From Thermoanaerobaculia bacterium (GTDB lineage Bacteria; Acidobacteriota; Thermoanaerobaculia; Multivoradales; JAHEKO01): a stretch of DNA of 58,498 nucleotides. The stretch lies in contig CAMYLC010000050.1 of NCBI GenBank assembly GCA_947259195.1, positions 1 through 58,498 on the forward strand, in the 5' to 3' direction. Below, piece by piece: positions 16,776-28,000 of the stretch. Under the pieces are notes generated by a model, which worked only from the letters and a program-made list of their open reading frames with translations, did not search any database and had not been told where the DNA came from. Numbering within the stretch: position 1 is the first letter of the stretch; the number at the start of each line of letters is the position of its first letter. Position numbers and translations under genes: made by a program.

Positions 16776-19664
16776 ATGAAGAAGAGACTTACCCTCACCG
16801 TAGTTTGCCTGTTGCTGGCTGTGCCAAGTGGAGTGCTATCCCAGACCGCGCTTCCCGGTCTTCACGCGGCTGCCAAGATCCTGCGCGATATGGACGGCAT
16901 CCCCCACATCATCGCCCAGAACGAGCACGACATGATCATGATGCAGGGCTGGGTCCACGCCCAGGATCGTCTGTTTCAGATGGACTTGAGCCGCCGGCAG
17001 GCAAGTGGCACGCTGGCTGAAGTTCTGGGCAGTGCCGCCCTGGGAGAAGACGTCCAGTTCCGCACCTTCGGGCTGCGCCGCGCCGCTGAGCGCTCGCTTG
17101 CAGCACTGAGCCCAGAGCTGCAGATGACGCTGGATGCCTACGCCGACGGCGTCAACGCCTGGGTCGCCAGACATCCGTTGCCGCCCGAGTACGGCATCTT
17201 GGAGATCACCCAGTTCGAGCCCTGGACGGCACTCGACACCGTCGCCGTCACCAAGCTGCTGGCGTTCGGACTGTCGTTCGATCTCGACATCGGCTTCACC
17301 GAGGTACTGCTGACCTATCAGGCTGCTGGTGCCGCGCTAGGTTTCAACGGCAACGCTCTGTTCTTCGAGGATCTCTTCCGTAGCGCTCCCTTCGATCCAG
17401 CCTCCACCGTGCCGGACGCTATGGAGGGCGCCATGGCACCCACCGCTGAAAGTGCGCCGGCGCCGGCCCTCCAAGCGACAGTGCCGAGGGAATGGAATGC
17501 GCCTGACCTGCGGCAAGAGACTCTCGATCTGGCTCGGACCTATATCGAGAGCATCCGCGGACTGCCGATCCTCGAGCGCGCGCTCGACCCGAATCGGGAT
17601 TTCGAGGGCAGCAACGAGTGGGCAGTCAGCGGTCCGCTGACGGATAACGGCCGGCCGCTGGTGGCCAACGATCCTCACCTGGCGCTGAACACTCCGTCGA
17701 CCTTCTACCAGATCCACCTGCGAGCGATCTCCGACGGGTTCGATGTCATCGGAAGTGGATTTCCCGGTGCGGCGTACGTCGTCATCGGTCAGAACCGCAA
17801 GATCACCTGGGGTGCCACCGTCAACCCTATGGATGTGACGGACGTCTATCAGGAGAGCATCGTGCCGGACCCGGCTTCGCCGAGCGGCTTTAGCACCGTG
17901 TACCTGGGCAATCTGGAGCCGATCATTCCGCTGCCGCAGGTGTTCCGCTACAACATTCTCCCCCCCGACGGCATCCCGGACAACCTGGCTACGGCACCGC
18001 CGAATGGCGTGGTGGACGGCACCTTCATTCCCGCCGCAGTACTGATCGTGCCGCGGCGCAACAACGGACCGATCCTGGCCCTGGATTTGGCGGCCGGTGT
18101 AGGTATCAGTCTGCAGTACACCGGCTTCAGCGCCACCCGGGAGGCCGACACTTTTCGCGCCTGGAATCTCGCGCGCGATCTGGACGATTTCATCGACGGC
18201 CTGCAGTACTTCGACGTGGGCTCGCAGAACTGGGTCTACGGCGATGTCAGAGGCAACATCGCCTACTTCACCAGCGCTGAGATGCCGGTGCGCGAGGACC
18301 TCCAGGCAGGCTTTATCGATGGGTTGCCGCCCTACTTCATCCGCAACGGCACGGGAGGGAACGAATGGTTGCCGGTGAGGAATCCGCAGCCAGGGCAGGC
18401 CATCGCATACGAGATCCTGCCGTTCGAAGAGATGCCGAAGCTGATCAACCCACCGGCGGGATACTTCGTCAACGCCAACAATGACCCGACCGGCAACACC
18501 TTGGACAATAACGTCTTCAATCGACTACGGCCGGGAGGCGGCATCTTCTACCTGAATCCCGGCTATGCGATCGGCACCCGGGCCGGGCGCATCACCGAGG
18601 CGCTCGAGCAAAGGCTGGCAGCCGGCCCGGTGACTCCCGAGGACATGGAGGCGGTCCAGGCTGACGTGGTGATGCTCGATGCGCAGGTGTTCACGCCCTA
18701 CATTCTGGAGGCGTTCGAGAACGCTAGACAGTCGGGAGCGGATCCACTGCTAGGGGAGCTGGCGGACGATCCGCGCTTGGTCGAGGCGATCGAACGACTG
18801 TCCGGCTGGGATCACACGGCGCCGACAGGACTCGATGAGGGCTACGACGCCAGCGACTTCGATGGCATCCCTTCCCCGCCTGGCACGGCCGAGATCGAGG
18901 CCAGCGTGGCCGCGACGATCTACTCGGTCTGGCGCGGTCAGATGATCGGCAACACGATCGATGCGACTCTCGGCCTGTACGGCCTACCCGGTCCGGGGAG
19001 CAGTCAGGCGATGACGGCGCTACGCAATCTGCTCGACACCTTCGATACCAACGAGGGTGTCGGTGCCTCGGGGCTGAACTTCTTCAACGTACCGGGGGTC
19101 CCTGATGCGGATTCGCGTCGCGACATCATTCTGCTGCAGAGCCTTGTCGACGCCTTGGATCTGCTGGCCGGTCCGGCTTTCGACGCGGCCTTCGGCGGCT
19201 CGACCGATCAGCAGGACTATCGCTGGGGGCGCCTCCACCGGATCGTGCTCGACCATCCGTTGGGTGGCCCTTTTGATGTTCCACCTGCAGGTGGTGCCTT
19301 TCCACCGCCTCTGCCGGATCTCGACGGTATTCCGGTGGATGGCGGGTTCGGCGTACCGGATGCCTCGAGTCACAATGCCCGCGCCGACAGCAGCGAGGAT
19401 TTTCGCTTCGGCAGCGGCCCGGCACGGCGGTACGTCGGCCAGGTGGTGCGATCACCGCTGCGGATCGAAGGTCGTACCGCGTTGCCAGGAGGCGCGAGTG
19501 GAGTGCTGGGCAGCCCGTACTACGTGAACCTGCTCGGAAGATGGCTGACCAACGACGCCTATGGCATGAGGCATCGGATGAAGGACGTCCAGAAGGACAC
19601 GGCCGAAAGGGAGGTGTTCGTACCGGCCAAGAAGCGGCGTCGAGGCCCACCGGTCACTAGATAG
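16776..19664 (+). CDS. Penicillin-acylase-family N-terminal-nucleophile hydrolase
   Basis: A 962-aa exported amidase with a signal peptide (KKRLTLTVVCLLLAVPSGVLS). The A-chain has DMDGIPHIIAQNEHDMIMMQ and GWVHAQDRLFQMDLSRRQASG. A linker precedes the autocatalytic site, where the new N-terminal Ser is S279 in FEGSNEWAVSG. The B-chain follows with PLVANDPHLAL and later GRLHRI. Relatives cleave acyl side chains from beta-lactams, acyl-homoserine lactones or other N-acyl amides; the natural substrate here is unknown. It is somewhat longer than usual, with a Pro/Ala-rich insert just before the cleavage site. The ATG at 16776 follows GGAGGG; the longer open frame to 16674 lacks these features. Confidence 0.92.
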   Translation: MKKRLTLTVVCLLLAVPSGVLSQTALPGLHAAAKILRDMDGIPHIIAQNEHDMIMMQGWVHAQDRLFQMDLSRRQASGTLAEVLGSAALGEDVQFRTFGLRRAAERSLAALSPELQMTLDAYADGVNAWVARHPLPPEYGILEITQFEPWTALDTVAVTKLLAFGLSFDLDIGFTEVLLTYQAAGAALGFNGNALFFEDLFRSAPFDPASTVPDAMEGAMAPTAESAPAPALQATVPREWNAPDLRQETLDLARTYIESIRGLPILERALDPNRDFEGSNEWAVSGPLTDNGRPLVANDPHLALNTPSTFYQIHLRAISDGFDVIGSGFPGAAYVVIGQNRKITWGATVNPMDVTDVYQESIVPDPASPSGFSTVYLGNLEPIIPLPQVFRYNILPPDGIPDNLATAPPNGVVDGTFIPAAVLIVPRRNNGPILALDLAAGVGISLQYTGFSATREADTFRAWNLARDLDDFIDGLQYFDVGSQNWVYGDVRGNIAYFTSAEMPVREDLQAGFIDGLPPYFIRNGTGGNEWLPVRNPQPGQAIAYEILPFEEMPKLINPPAGYFVNANNDPTGNTLDNNVFNRLRPGGGIFYLNPGYAIGTRAGRITEALEQRLAAGPVTPEDMEAVQADVVMLDAQVFTPYILEAFENARQSGADPLLGELADDPRLVEAIERLSGWDHTAPTGLDEGYDASDFDGIPSPPGTAEIEASVAATIYSVWRGQMIGNTIDATLGLYGLPGPGSSQAMTALRNLLDTFDTNEGVGASGLNFFNVPGVPDADSRRDIILLQSLVDALDLLAGPAFDAAFGGSTDQQDYRWGRLHRIVLDHPLGGPFDVPPAGGAFPPPLPDLDGIPVDGGFGVPDASSHNARADSSEDFRFGSGPARRYVGQVVRSPLRIEGRTALPGGASGVLGSPYYVNLLGRWLTNDAYGMRHRMKDVQKDTAEREVFVPAKKRRRGPPVTR

Positions 19665-19759
19665 GCCGGGCCTCCATGTCTCCTTCACCCTGGTTTGGTG
19701 GTCCACTATCGGTCCTCTGGCCACCGAGAACAGAGAGGGATCTCTAGTCCCTCGAAGGC

Positions 19760-22066
19760 CTATCCAAGCACCACATGGACGTGGTGTTCGCGAGCGTCGT
19801 TGGCCAAGGGGACCAGCGTTTCTCCCGGTAGCTGGGTTCCGTCAAGGCTGATCCGGGATACCCCTCGGCAGACTCCCTTCGGGTTCTCGACGGTGATCCG
19901 GTAGAGCGTGTCGCCATGACGGTAGACAATCTCGAAGCGTTTCCAATCCTTCGGGATGCACGGATCGATAGAGAGGGCGGAGCCCCGCCTCTGGAAGCCT
20001 AGAATCCATTCAAGGCCAGCGCGGTAGAACCAGGCAGCAGCCCCCGTGTACCAGGTCCATCCCCCCTGGCCCTCGTGAGGAGGCTCGGAGTAGACGTCCG
20101 CGGCTATCGCGTACGGCTCGACCTTGTACCGGTGAAGATCCGCCCAACCACTCGAATGGTGGATGGGGTTCAGCAGGTTGAAGAGATCAGCGGCCTTGTC
20201 TCCCTCGCCTAGCATGGCGAAAGCCGCAACCGACCATATAGCGGCGTGGGTGTACTGTCCGCCGTTCTCTCGGATTCCGGGAACGTATCCCTTGATGTAT
20301 CCGGGGTCCAGGGGAGTCCGGTCGAAAGGTGGGGAGAACAGCAGCAAGAGCCCGCTCTCTCGCCGGACGAGCCGTCGCTCCACGGACTCCATGGCCAGAC
20401 GTGCCCGCACCTCGTTGCCAGCACCCGAAAGGACCGCCCAGGACTGGGAAATGGAGTCGATCTGGCATTCCTCGTTCTCCGCCGACCCGAGCGGCGTCCC
20501 GTCGTCGAAAAAGGCCCGCTTGTACCACGCGCCGTCCCACGCCTCCCGCCCTAGAGAGGCGTCGAGAGAAGCGGCCACGTTCCGCCACCGTGCTGCACGC
20601 TCCACCTCGTCACGCGAGTCGGCGATTTTGGCGAACTCCTTCAGGTTCGCGAGGAGAAACCAGCCCAGCCAGACGCTTTCTCCCCGGCCTTCGTGTCCGA
20701 CACGGTTCATGCCATCGTTCCAATCCCCGGCTCCCATCAAGGGGAGGCCGTGGCTGCCCACCTCGAGACTCCGGTCCAGGGCCCGGGCGCAATGCTCGTA
20801 GAGCGTTGCCCGATCCTCCGACCCGGTGGGCTCGAAGTAGGCTTCTTGCTGGCCCGCTTCGAGGGCCTCCCCCTCGAGCCACGGAATCTCCGCGTCGAGC
20901 ACCGTCCGATCCTCGGTCGTCTCTAGATAGTGTGTCACCGCATACGGTAGCCAGAGGCGGTCGTCGGAGATCCGAGTCCGGACCCCGCGGCCAGTGGGGG
21001 GATGCCACCAGTGCTGGACATCGCCTTCAGGAAATTGCCGGGCCGAGGCCCTCAGCAGGTGTTGGCGCGCGATCTCAGGCTCCGCCACCACAAGGGCCAT
21101 GACGTCCTGCAGCTGGTCACGGAATCCGTACGCCCCTCCGGACTGGTAGAACGCGGAGCGGCCCCAGATTCGACAGGACAGCGTCTGATAGAGAAGCCAC
21201 CGATTGAGGAGAAGGTCCATGGAGGGGTCGGGAGTCTTGACCTGGACGGCACCGAGCACCCGGTCCCAGTGCTGCTCGACCTCGCGGAGAAGCGCAGCGC
21301 AACTCATCGTGCGGTAGCGATCGACCAGGGATCGCGCCTGCTCGTGGCCGTCCCCCTGTCCTAGGAAGAACAGCACCTCGGTCCGCTGCCCCGGTTCGAG
21401 CTCCACTGCGGTCTGCAGGGCGGCGCACGGATCCAATCCGGCTCCGACCTTGCCCGTAAACTGCGCGCCGTTTTCCAGCGAGGCGGGATGGTCGAGGCTG
21501 GCGTTCCTTCCCAGGAACTCGAGGCGGTCGCCGGTGCACGAGGTCTGACGCCCGCCCAGGTCGGCGAAAGCAATCCGATCCGCGAACTCTCCGTTCCAAG
21601 CGTTGCGCGCAAACATGGCTCCAGTCACGGGATCGATTTCGGTGACCACGAAAGGCGCGGAGCCCGAACGCCCAACACCCAGCACCCACTCCGCATAGGC
21701 CGTCACCGAGAGTCGCCGTTTGTGGCCGGACCAATTCTCCAGAGTGAGGCGAGAGATCTTGATCGGGTCACGCAGCGGTACGAACTGCAGGAGATCCAGT
21801 GCGATGCCGTGGGATATGTGCTCGAATCGACTGTAGCCTTGACCGTGCCGGATGACATAGGGCCAGGCTTCTTCGCGAATGGGGAGACTGGTCGGTCCCC
21901 AGAGCAGACCACTGTCCTCATCGCGCACATAGAACGTCTCGCCCGGAGGGTCGCTGACGGGGTCGTTCGACCATGGCGTGAGCTTGTTCTCCCGACTGTT
22001 CTCGGACCAGGTATAGCCCGAGCCCGACTCGGAAACCTGGAAACCGAACCCCGGGTTGGCCACCAC
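19760..22066 (-). CDS. Cyclic beta-1,2-glucan synthase, C-terminal part (GH94 phosphorylase domain), frame-disrupted
   Basis: This frame carries the second half of the GH94 region of an NdvB/ChvB-type protein. It begins within INVVANPGFGFQVSESGSGY and continues with SRENKLTPWSNDPVSDPPGE. RDQLQDVMALV follows, then HWWHPPTGRGVRTRISDD, and GLPLMGAGDWNDGMN with the predicted acid Asp (near residue 447). In intact synthases this domain controls glucan chain length by phosphorolysis. Here it lies in a different frame from the rest of the protein, which overlaps it upstream (21703-28269). A GTG in the middle of the domain is the only start seen, so it is probably part of one broken gene and not an independent protein. 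Confidence 0.8.
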   Translation of the reverse strand: MVANPGFGFQVSESGSGYTWSENSRENKLTPWSNDPVSDPPGETFYVRDEDSGLLWGPTSLPIREEAWPYVIRHGQGYSRFEHISHGIALDLLQFVPLRDPIKISRLTLENWSGHKRRLSVTAYAEWVLGVGRSGSAPFVVTEIDPVTGAMFARNAWNGEFADRIAFADLGGRQTSCTGDRLEFLGRNASLDHPASLENGAQFTGKVGAGLDPCAALQTAVELEPGQRTEVLFFLGQGDGHEQARSLVDRYRTMSCAALLREVEQHWDRVLGAVQVKTPDPSMDLLLNRWLLYQTLSCRIWGRSAFYQSGGAYGFRDQLQDVMALVVAEPEIARQHLLRASARQFPEGDVQHWWHPPTGRGVRTRISDDRLWLPYAVTHYLETTEDRTVLDAEIPWLEGEALEAGQQEAYFEPTGSEDRATLYEHCARALDRSLEVGSHGLPLMGAGDWNDGMNRVGHEGRGESVWLGWFLLANLKEFAKIADSRDEVERAARWRNVAASLDASLGREAWDGAWYKRAFFDDGTPLGSAENEECQIDSISQSWAVLSGAGNEVRARLAMESVERRLVRRESGLLLLFSPPFDRTPLDPGYIKGYVPGIRENGGQYTHAAIWSVAAFAMLGEGDKAADLFNLLNPIHHSSGWADLHRYKVEPYAIAADVYSEPPHEGQGGWTWYTGAAAWFYRAGLEWILGFQRRGSALSIDPCIPKDWKRFEIVYRHGDTLYRITVENPKGVCRGVSRISLDGTQLPGETLVPLANDAREHHVHVVLG

Positions 22067-25000
22067 GTTGATCCAGGGAGCGGAGGAGAAACGGTCTTGG
22101 CTGTCTTGCGCGACGAGCGGAGTGGCGCCGGCCCCGGCGCCGGCCTCAACTGCTGCAGACGTACCACTTGCTCAGACAGCGTACCCCGGCGCGCCAGAAT
22201 CACCACTCGCGCTGCAGCACGCAGCAGGATCTGGTCCCGCGATGGCACGAGGTCGGCCCTGAGCAGAAATACGCCTCCATGCTCGGGATGGTCTTCGTGA
22301 CCGGCCGCGGACTGGATCGCCTGCACCATTGCTTCGATTGAGTCTTGGAGTCCTGGTGCGTAGGAGGTGCCTTGCGCATTCAGGATCACCAGGTCGGCGG
22401 CGATCCCTTTTCGGTACCAGTACTCATGCGCCCGCAGGAGCTGCCTTGCGAGCCCCAGATCCTCCTCCGTTTCGATGCGCAATAGAGCGATCGGAAGATC
22501 GCCAGAGATGCCGTAGGCCCAGAGCCCGGACGGACCGCTGTGGCTCCTGGCCAGGTCCTGAGGCGCCGCACGCAGCGTCTGATCGACGTAGAGCAGGCGA
22601 TTAGCCAGACGCTGGAAGAGATGCGCTTCGTCCCGGTTGATCCGGAGGTGGTGCAGCTGAACAGAGGCCTGAGTCCAGGCCAACGAGCTTTCTCGCTCGA
22701 ACGTTGCCGGCTGGCAGTACTTCTCCGCAACCTCGAGAGCCTCTTCCCGGGAGGGAGCCACGAGCATCGTGAACACCAGATTGACCGTCCCGAGCGCGGG
22801 AATCGCCATGCGGTGACGGAGGCTCACAATCGGATCCAGAACCGTACCTGCCGTGTTCGAAAGTCCCACCCCGTCAACCACGGAGCGAGGCCTCCGAATC
22901 CCTCGGCCCCGGCCCAGAAAGCGTGTGCGGTCGCTCTCGTACTGCAACTGTCCGACCGTTTCCCCCTCGACCGCGGCCAGATGGGCGAGCCAGACTTGGG
23001 GATCGACTGCCGAACGAGGGCGCCGTGTAGCCAGCAGGGTCCCGAGCTTGGGGACGAACTCCGTTTCTACGAAGAGGTTCGAGAACGCGGGGTGGGCCTC
23101 GTCCGCCCCCTGCGGAGCCAGCACGACCTCGGCATAGGACGTGACGTCAATCTCACGGTCATGGTTCTCGAGATTCGTTACCGTCAGCCGGCGAAGCTCT
23201 GCGTCGTCCTCGGGGGAGACCACGATCTCTAGGGCGATCAAGAGGGAGCCGTGCCGCTGCAGGATCTTGGCCCGGTCTTCGGAATAGACGACGTCGTATG
23301 CGTCCGCCTCGGTTCCGCTGGGCTGAAATCCGGCGGACCAGACGTCACCGGTCTCGGCGTCTCGCAAGAAGAGGAACGAGCCCCAGCAGTCTCGCGTTGT
23401 GTCCTCCCGCCAGCGGGTGACGGCAAGACCCCCGCACCGGCTGAATCCGGAGCCCGCCGCCGTGACCATGACCGTATAGCGGCCGTTGGACAGGAGATGG
23501 GTGCGGGGAGTGATGTCGTGCGGTGATTCGAATCGCCGCAGCGTGGCGGGAACGAGGTCGCGTACGAGCGCGGCTTCCCGCACTTCCTCGCCCCGGGGTC
23601 GGGCCACGGCCACCGCACGCGGTGTCCGCTCCTGGAGCAGGAGCTCCGCCGCCTGGACCAAGGGATGAGCGTGAAAACGCTTCCGGGTGAGGCCGTCGTG
23701 AAGCACGTTACCCAGGGCGACGAGGGTCATCCCCTGGTGATGGGCCATGTATGCCCGGACCACGGCGACCCTGGCTTGCTCCGGCAACCGCGAAGGGGTG
23801 TAATCGAGGGCTTCGTAGAACCCGTAGGCGCCTAGGGCACCGGCTTCCTCGAGGCGGGCGAAGTTGTTCAGGGCGGCCGTGGGATTCACCATGGCCGCGA
23901 GGGCGGTGGCGTAGGGAGCCACCACCACGTCCTCGAATAGCCCTCGCTTGAGCCCCAAGCCGGGCACGCCGAACGCCGAGTACTGATACGTGAGCTGCAC
24001 GTCGCGAACGTTGTAGGCTGATTCCGAAACTCCCCACGGGACCTTCCGCTCCGCGCCGTATCGGATCTGGCGCCCCACTACGAGGCGACAGGTGAGATCC
24101 AGAAGGCTGTGGGCGGGCTGCCGCATTACAAGGTGCGGCATCAGGTATTCGAACATGGATCCAGACCAGGAGACGAGGGCCGCACCACGCCCCACCGGCG
24201 TGAGAGACCGGCCGAGGAGGAACCAGTGCCGGGGCGAAACGTCGCCCTTGGCGACGGCCACGAAGCTTGCCAACCTCGCCTCGGAGGCCAGCAAGTCGTA
24301 GCAGCTGGGATCGAGCGTGCCGTCGGTCACGCGGTAGCCGATGGAAAACAGCCGTCGCGAGGAGTCGAAGAGGAACCGAAAGTCCATGGCTTGGAACATT
24401 CCTTCGGCGAGCAGTGCGAGGGCGGAGAGACGGTGGTCGAGGGTCGTCGCTGCCTCGGGCAAGCACGTCTCGAGATCGCGGACGTGGCTCTGGACGGCGT
24501 CCCGAACCGCCTCGGTCCAGGTCAGGACCTCGGATCGAGTCACGTCCACGCTGTCGGCCGAGAACGTTCTGGCAATGTCCAGAAGAGTCTCTGTCTGGGT
24601 CTCCAACTCCTCGAGCCGTTCGACCCATTCGGCAAGGGACGTCGGAGGACCCTTTAGAGTGGCCGATATCGCCGCCGCGGCCTCGCGCAGCCGCACCGCC
24701 GTGACTATCCGAGTGCGCTGGGCGTGCTCGGCTTTCTCCACGGAATCGAGAACCAACTCGAGAGCGTCGCAGACTCCCTCCAGGATCTCTGGGCCGAAAG
24801 GGGGGCGATGGACGAGCTCGCGGCATGCTTGAGACAAGGCGATCAGGTCTCCGGCCAGATTGCCGCTGTCCACGGTGGAAACGTAGACGGGCTCCAGGGG
24901 CCGGAGATCCCGGGTGTCGTACCAGTTGCAGAAGTGACCTCGGACGCGGCGCAGCTTAGCCATGGTCTCCAGCGTGGCTTCGAGCCGTTCCACCATGTCC

Positions 25001-28000
25001 AGAATCCCAATCCAGCCGAAGTCATGGGCGACTACCGTGCTCAGGAGATACAGACCCAGGTTCGTCGGCGAGGTGCGGTGGGCCTCGACAGGCTCAGGGT
25101 CTTCTTGAAAGTTGTCCGGCGGGAGGGCATGCTCCTCCTCATCCACAAAGGTCTCGAAGAAGCGCCAGGTCCGGCGGGCGATAAGCCGCAAAGAGAGCTT
25201 CTCCTGGGGGGAGAGAATCTGCGACTTCGCGATCTTCGCTGGGACGCTGATCCGCCATGCGAGGACGGGCGCCAGCACCCAGAGGAGAACGAAGGGCGCG
25301 ACCACGGGCCAGGCTTCGGGCTTGAGGACAACGACAAGCAAGCCGGCTACGACTGCGAGGACCACACCCCAGCGAAGGTGCCAGTAGAAGACACGAAGCC
25401 TCAGGTCGACCCCGTAGCCCGACTGCGCAGCCGTCACCCACTCGAGAAGGCTCCGCTTCGTGACGTAGAGCCGCCCGAGCGTGCGCGCCACGGCATCCAC
25501 CATGAGCCAGGCCTGGTGGGCCAGCATGGCGATGGCCAGGAGCGTCTGCGACAGGGCCACGGAGATGTCCCGCCCGACGGCGCGTAGGTGGCTGCGCTTG
25601 GAGATCCCCCATCGCCCGGGGAGGAGGCCGTCGAGAACCGGGATGAAGTTCGGCACAGCGACGGCTCCGACGAACAGGCCGGTCCAGAGGAGGGGCGGAA
25701 CGGCGGGGAGGATCCAGCCAGCCACCGCTACCAGAAACGATAACGGCGCGACGAGACTTCGGCGGAGATTGTCCACCATCTTCCATCGGCTTCGTGTGGG
25801 AATGCGAGCCCTCTGCTTCCGCCCCGCGGCGTCGCGAGCCCGGCCCAGAATCCAGGGTAGGAGCTGCCAGTCGCCCCGCACCCAGCGATGGTTGCGGCGG
25901 GCGGCCACCTCGTAGTTGGTGGGAAACTCCTCGAAGAAATCGACGTCGGTCGCCAACCCGGCGCGCGCAAACGAGCCCTCGAAAAGATCGTGGCTGAGGA
26001 GCGCGTTCTCGGGGACCTTGTCCTCGAGCGCTGCCTCGAAAGCGTCGACATCGTAAAGCCCTTTTCCGGTGTAGGACCCTTCCTCGAAGAGGTCCTGATA
26101 GACATCGGAGACCGCCGCCGCGTACGGGTCCACGCCGCCGGGCCCCGAGACGATCCGCTGGTAGACCGTGCTTGCCGGGCCTGTCGGCAGGGACGGTGCA
26201 ATCCGGGGCTGCAAGACCGCGTAGCCCTCGACAACGCGTCCTTTCCGGGGGTCGAAACGCGGTCGGTTCAACGGGTGCGCTGCTGTCCCAACGAGGCGGT
26301 AGGCGCTCGCCTTGGGAAGCCGGGTGTCGGCATCCAGGGTAATGACGTAGCGGATCCCCTGGGGCACCGAGGGCGGCTGTCCGCAGACTGGAATGAAGGT
26401 GGTGTCCTTGGCACCGCGAAGAAGCCGGTTCAGCTCGTGGAGCTTGCCTCGCTTTCTTTCCCAACCGATCCACTTGCTCTCCTTCTCGTTCCAGAGACGC
26501 CGACGATGCAACAAGAGGAAACGGCTGCTGCTTCCGGGCGGACCCTCGTATTTCTGGTTGAGGCGGGCGATGCCTGCGGCCAGCGCGGCGAGGAGATCCT
26601 CGTCGCCAGGCATGTGCTCGCGGGGCGCGTCCGCCCAGTCGCTCAGCAGGGCATAGTGCAGATAGCCTTCGGGATTTGCCAGGTAGTGCACCTCGAGCCG
26701 CTCGACCTGCTCTTCAATGTCGTCGTGGCTAGTGAGCAGCATCGGCACGACGACCACGGTTCGAAGCTCTGGGGGCACGCCTTGAAGGAGCTCGAGCTTG
26801 GGAAGCAATTTGGGTTGAATGAGAAACGGAACAAAGCGGTGGACGAGGGACACCGCGATCTCCGAGGCCGGCACCAGACCCAGAATTCCCAGCAGGACGA
26901 GGACCGAGAAGCCAGCCCCGGCCGTCCAGGTCCAGAACAATAGGCCGGAGAGCAGCAGGGCGGTGAGGAGTGCAATCGATCCCAGGTATCCGGCGGTCGC
27001 ATGGGCGCGATGGAAGCGGCGAAGCCGGTTTCGCAGCGGAACGTGAAAACCCAGATGCCTCTCGAATGCCGGCCTGCCCCGGGAAAGAAGGTAGTACCCC
27101 GGGTCCTCCTCGGCACGCTCGGGAACGGCTGGAAGCCCCGGCTCGCTCTTATGAGAGCCGGTCTCCACTCCTGCGTCAGCCGCTGGCAGGTTCCCCCGGG
27201 CTGCGTTCCCGGCCATGAGGACACTCTCCCGTGCCACCTCGATCTCCGATCGCCCCGAACCCCGGGAGAGCACCTCGATCTGAGCTCGGTAGTCGTCTCG
27301 CGTCGCGAAATCGAAGGCCGCGAACCCGGGAGCGGTACGGAGGACTTCGTCCACCAGGCTGACGCCTTCGAAAAACTCGAGCCAGTCGATGGAGGACATC
27401 CAACGCATGCTGGTGATGATGTTGCGGACGGTAGCACTTGCCGCGGCCTGCGCCCGGAGTTCCTGAGACACCAACTCATCGGCCGACGTCCCTTGAGCGC
27501 TCAGCTTCTCGTCGAGCCAGACCAGGGCCGGCATGATCGAAGGTCCCTGGTCACGGAGTCGCTGGACGAGCTGCACGGCGAACGGGCGTCGCAGCCGGGT
27601 GCCATCCAGAGGCCCCAGAACCTCGTCCGCGTGCTCAGTTGGTTGACCGCTCAGGCCGAGCAGGCGGTCCGCCAGCTCATCGGCTTGGGCTCGCGCCTGC
27701 CGGGAGCGAACGATCAGCTGCGACAGCCGCCGCAGGTTTTCCACCAGGGCGACGCGCAGGTGGATGGCGACCGCCCACAGCTCTCCAATGGTGAGCGGCT
27801 GGACACCCTGGTAGGCGCGGACGAATCGCTGCAGTGTCTCCAGCTCGAACCGGCTGTCGGTATGGGCCACGTAGGCCCAGGCCAGTCCATAGACCCGCGG
27901 GTATCCCGCCAGGTGGCCAGTGGCGATCTTCGGCAACAGGCGGTAGTAACTCCCCGGAAGATGGTCCCGGATCCCACGGATCTGTTCCTCCACAATGTAG

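Noticed and set aside
23708..24826. 372-codon - frame inside the glucan synthase, and similar frames at 25139-26473
   Set aside because: Their composition (Arg, Pro, Gly rich) is typical of a shifted GC-rich frame; the main frame carries all family motifs.
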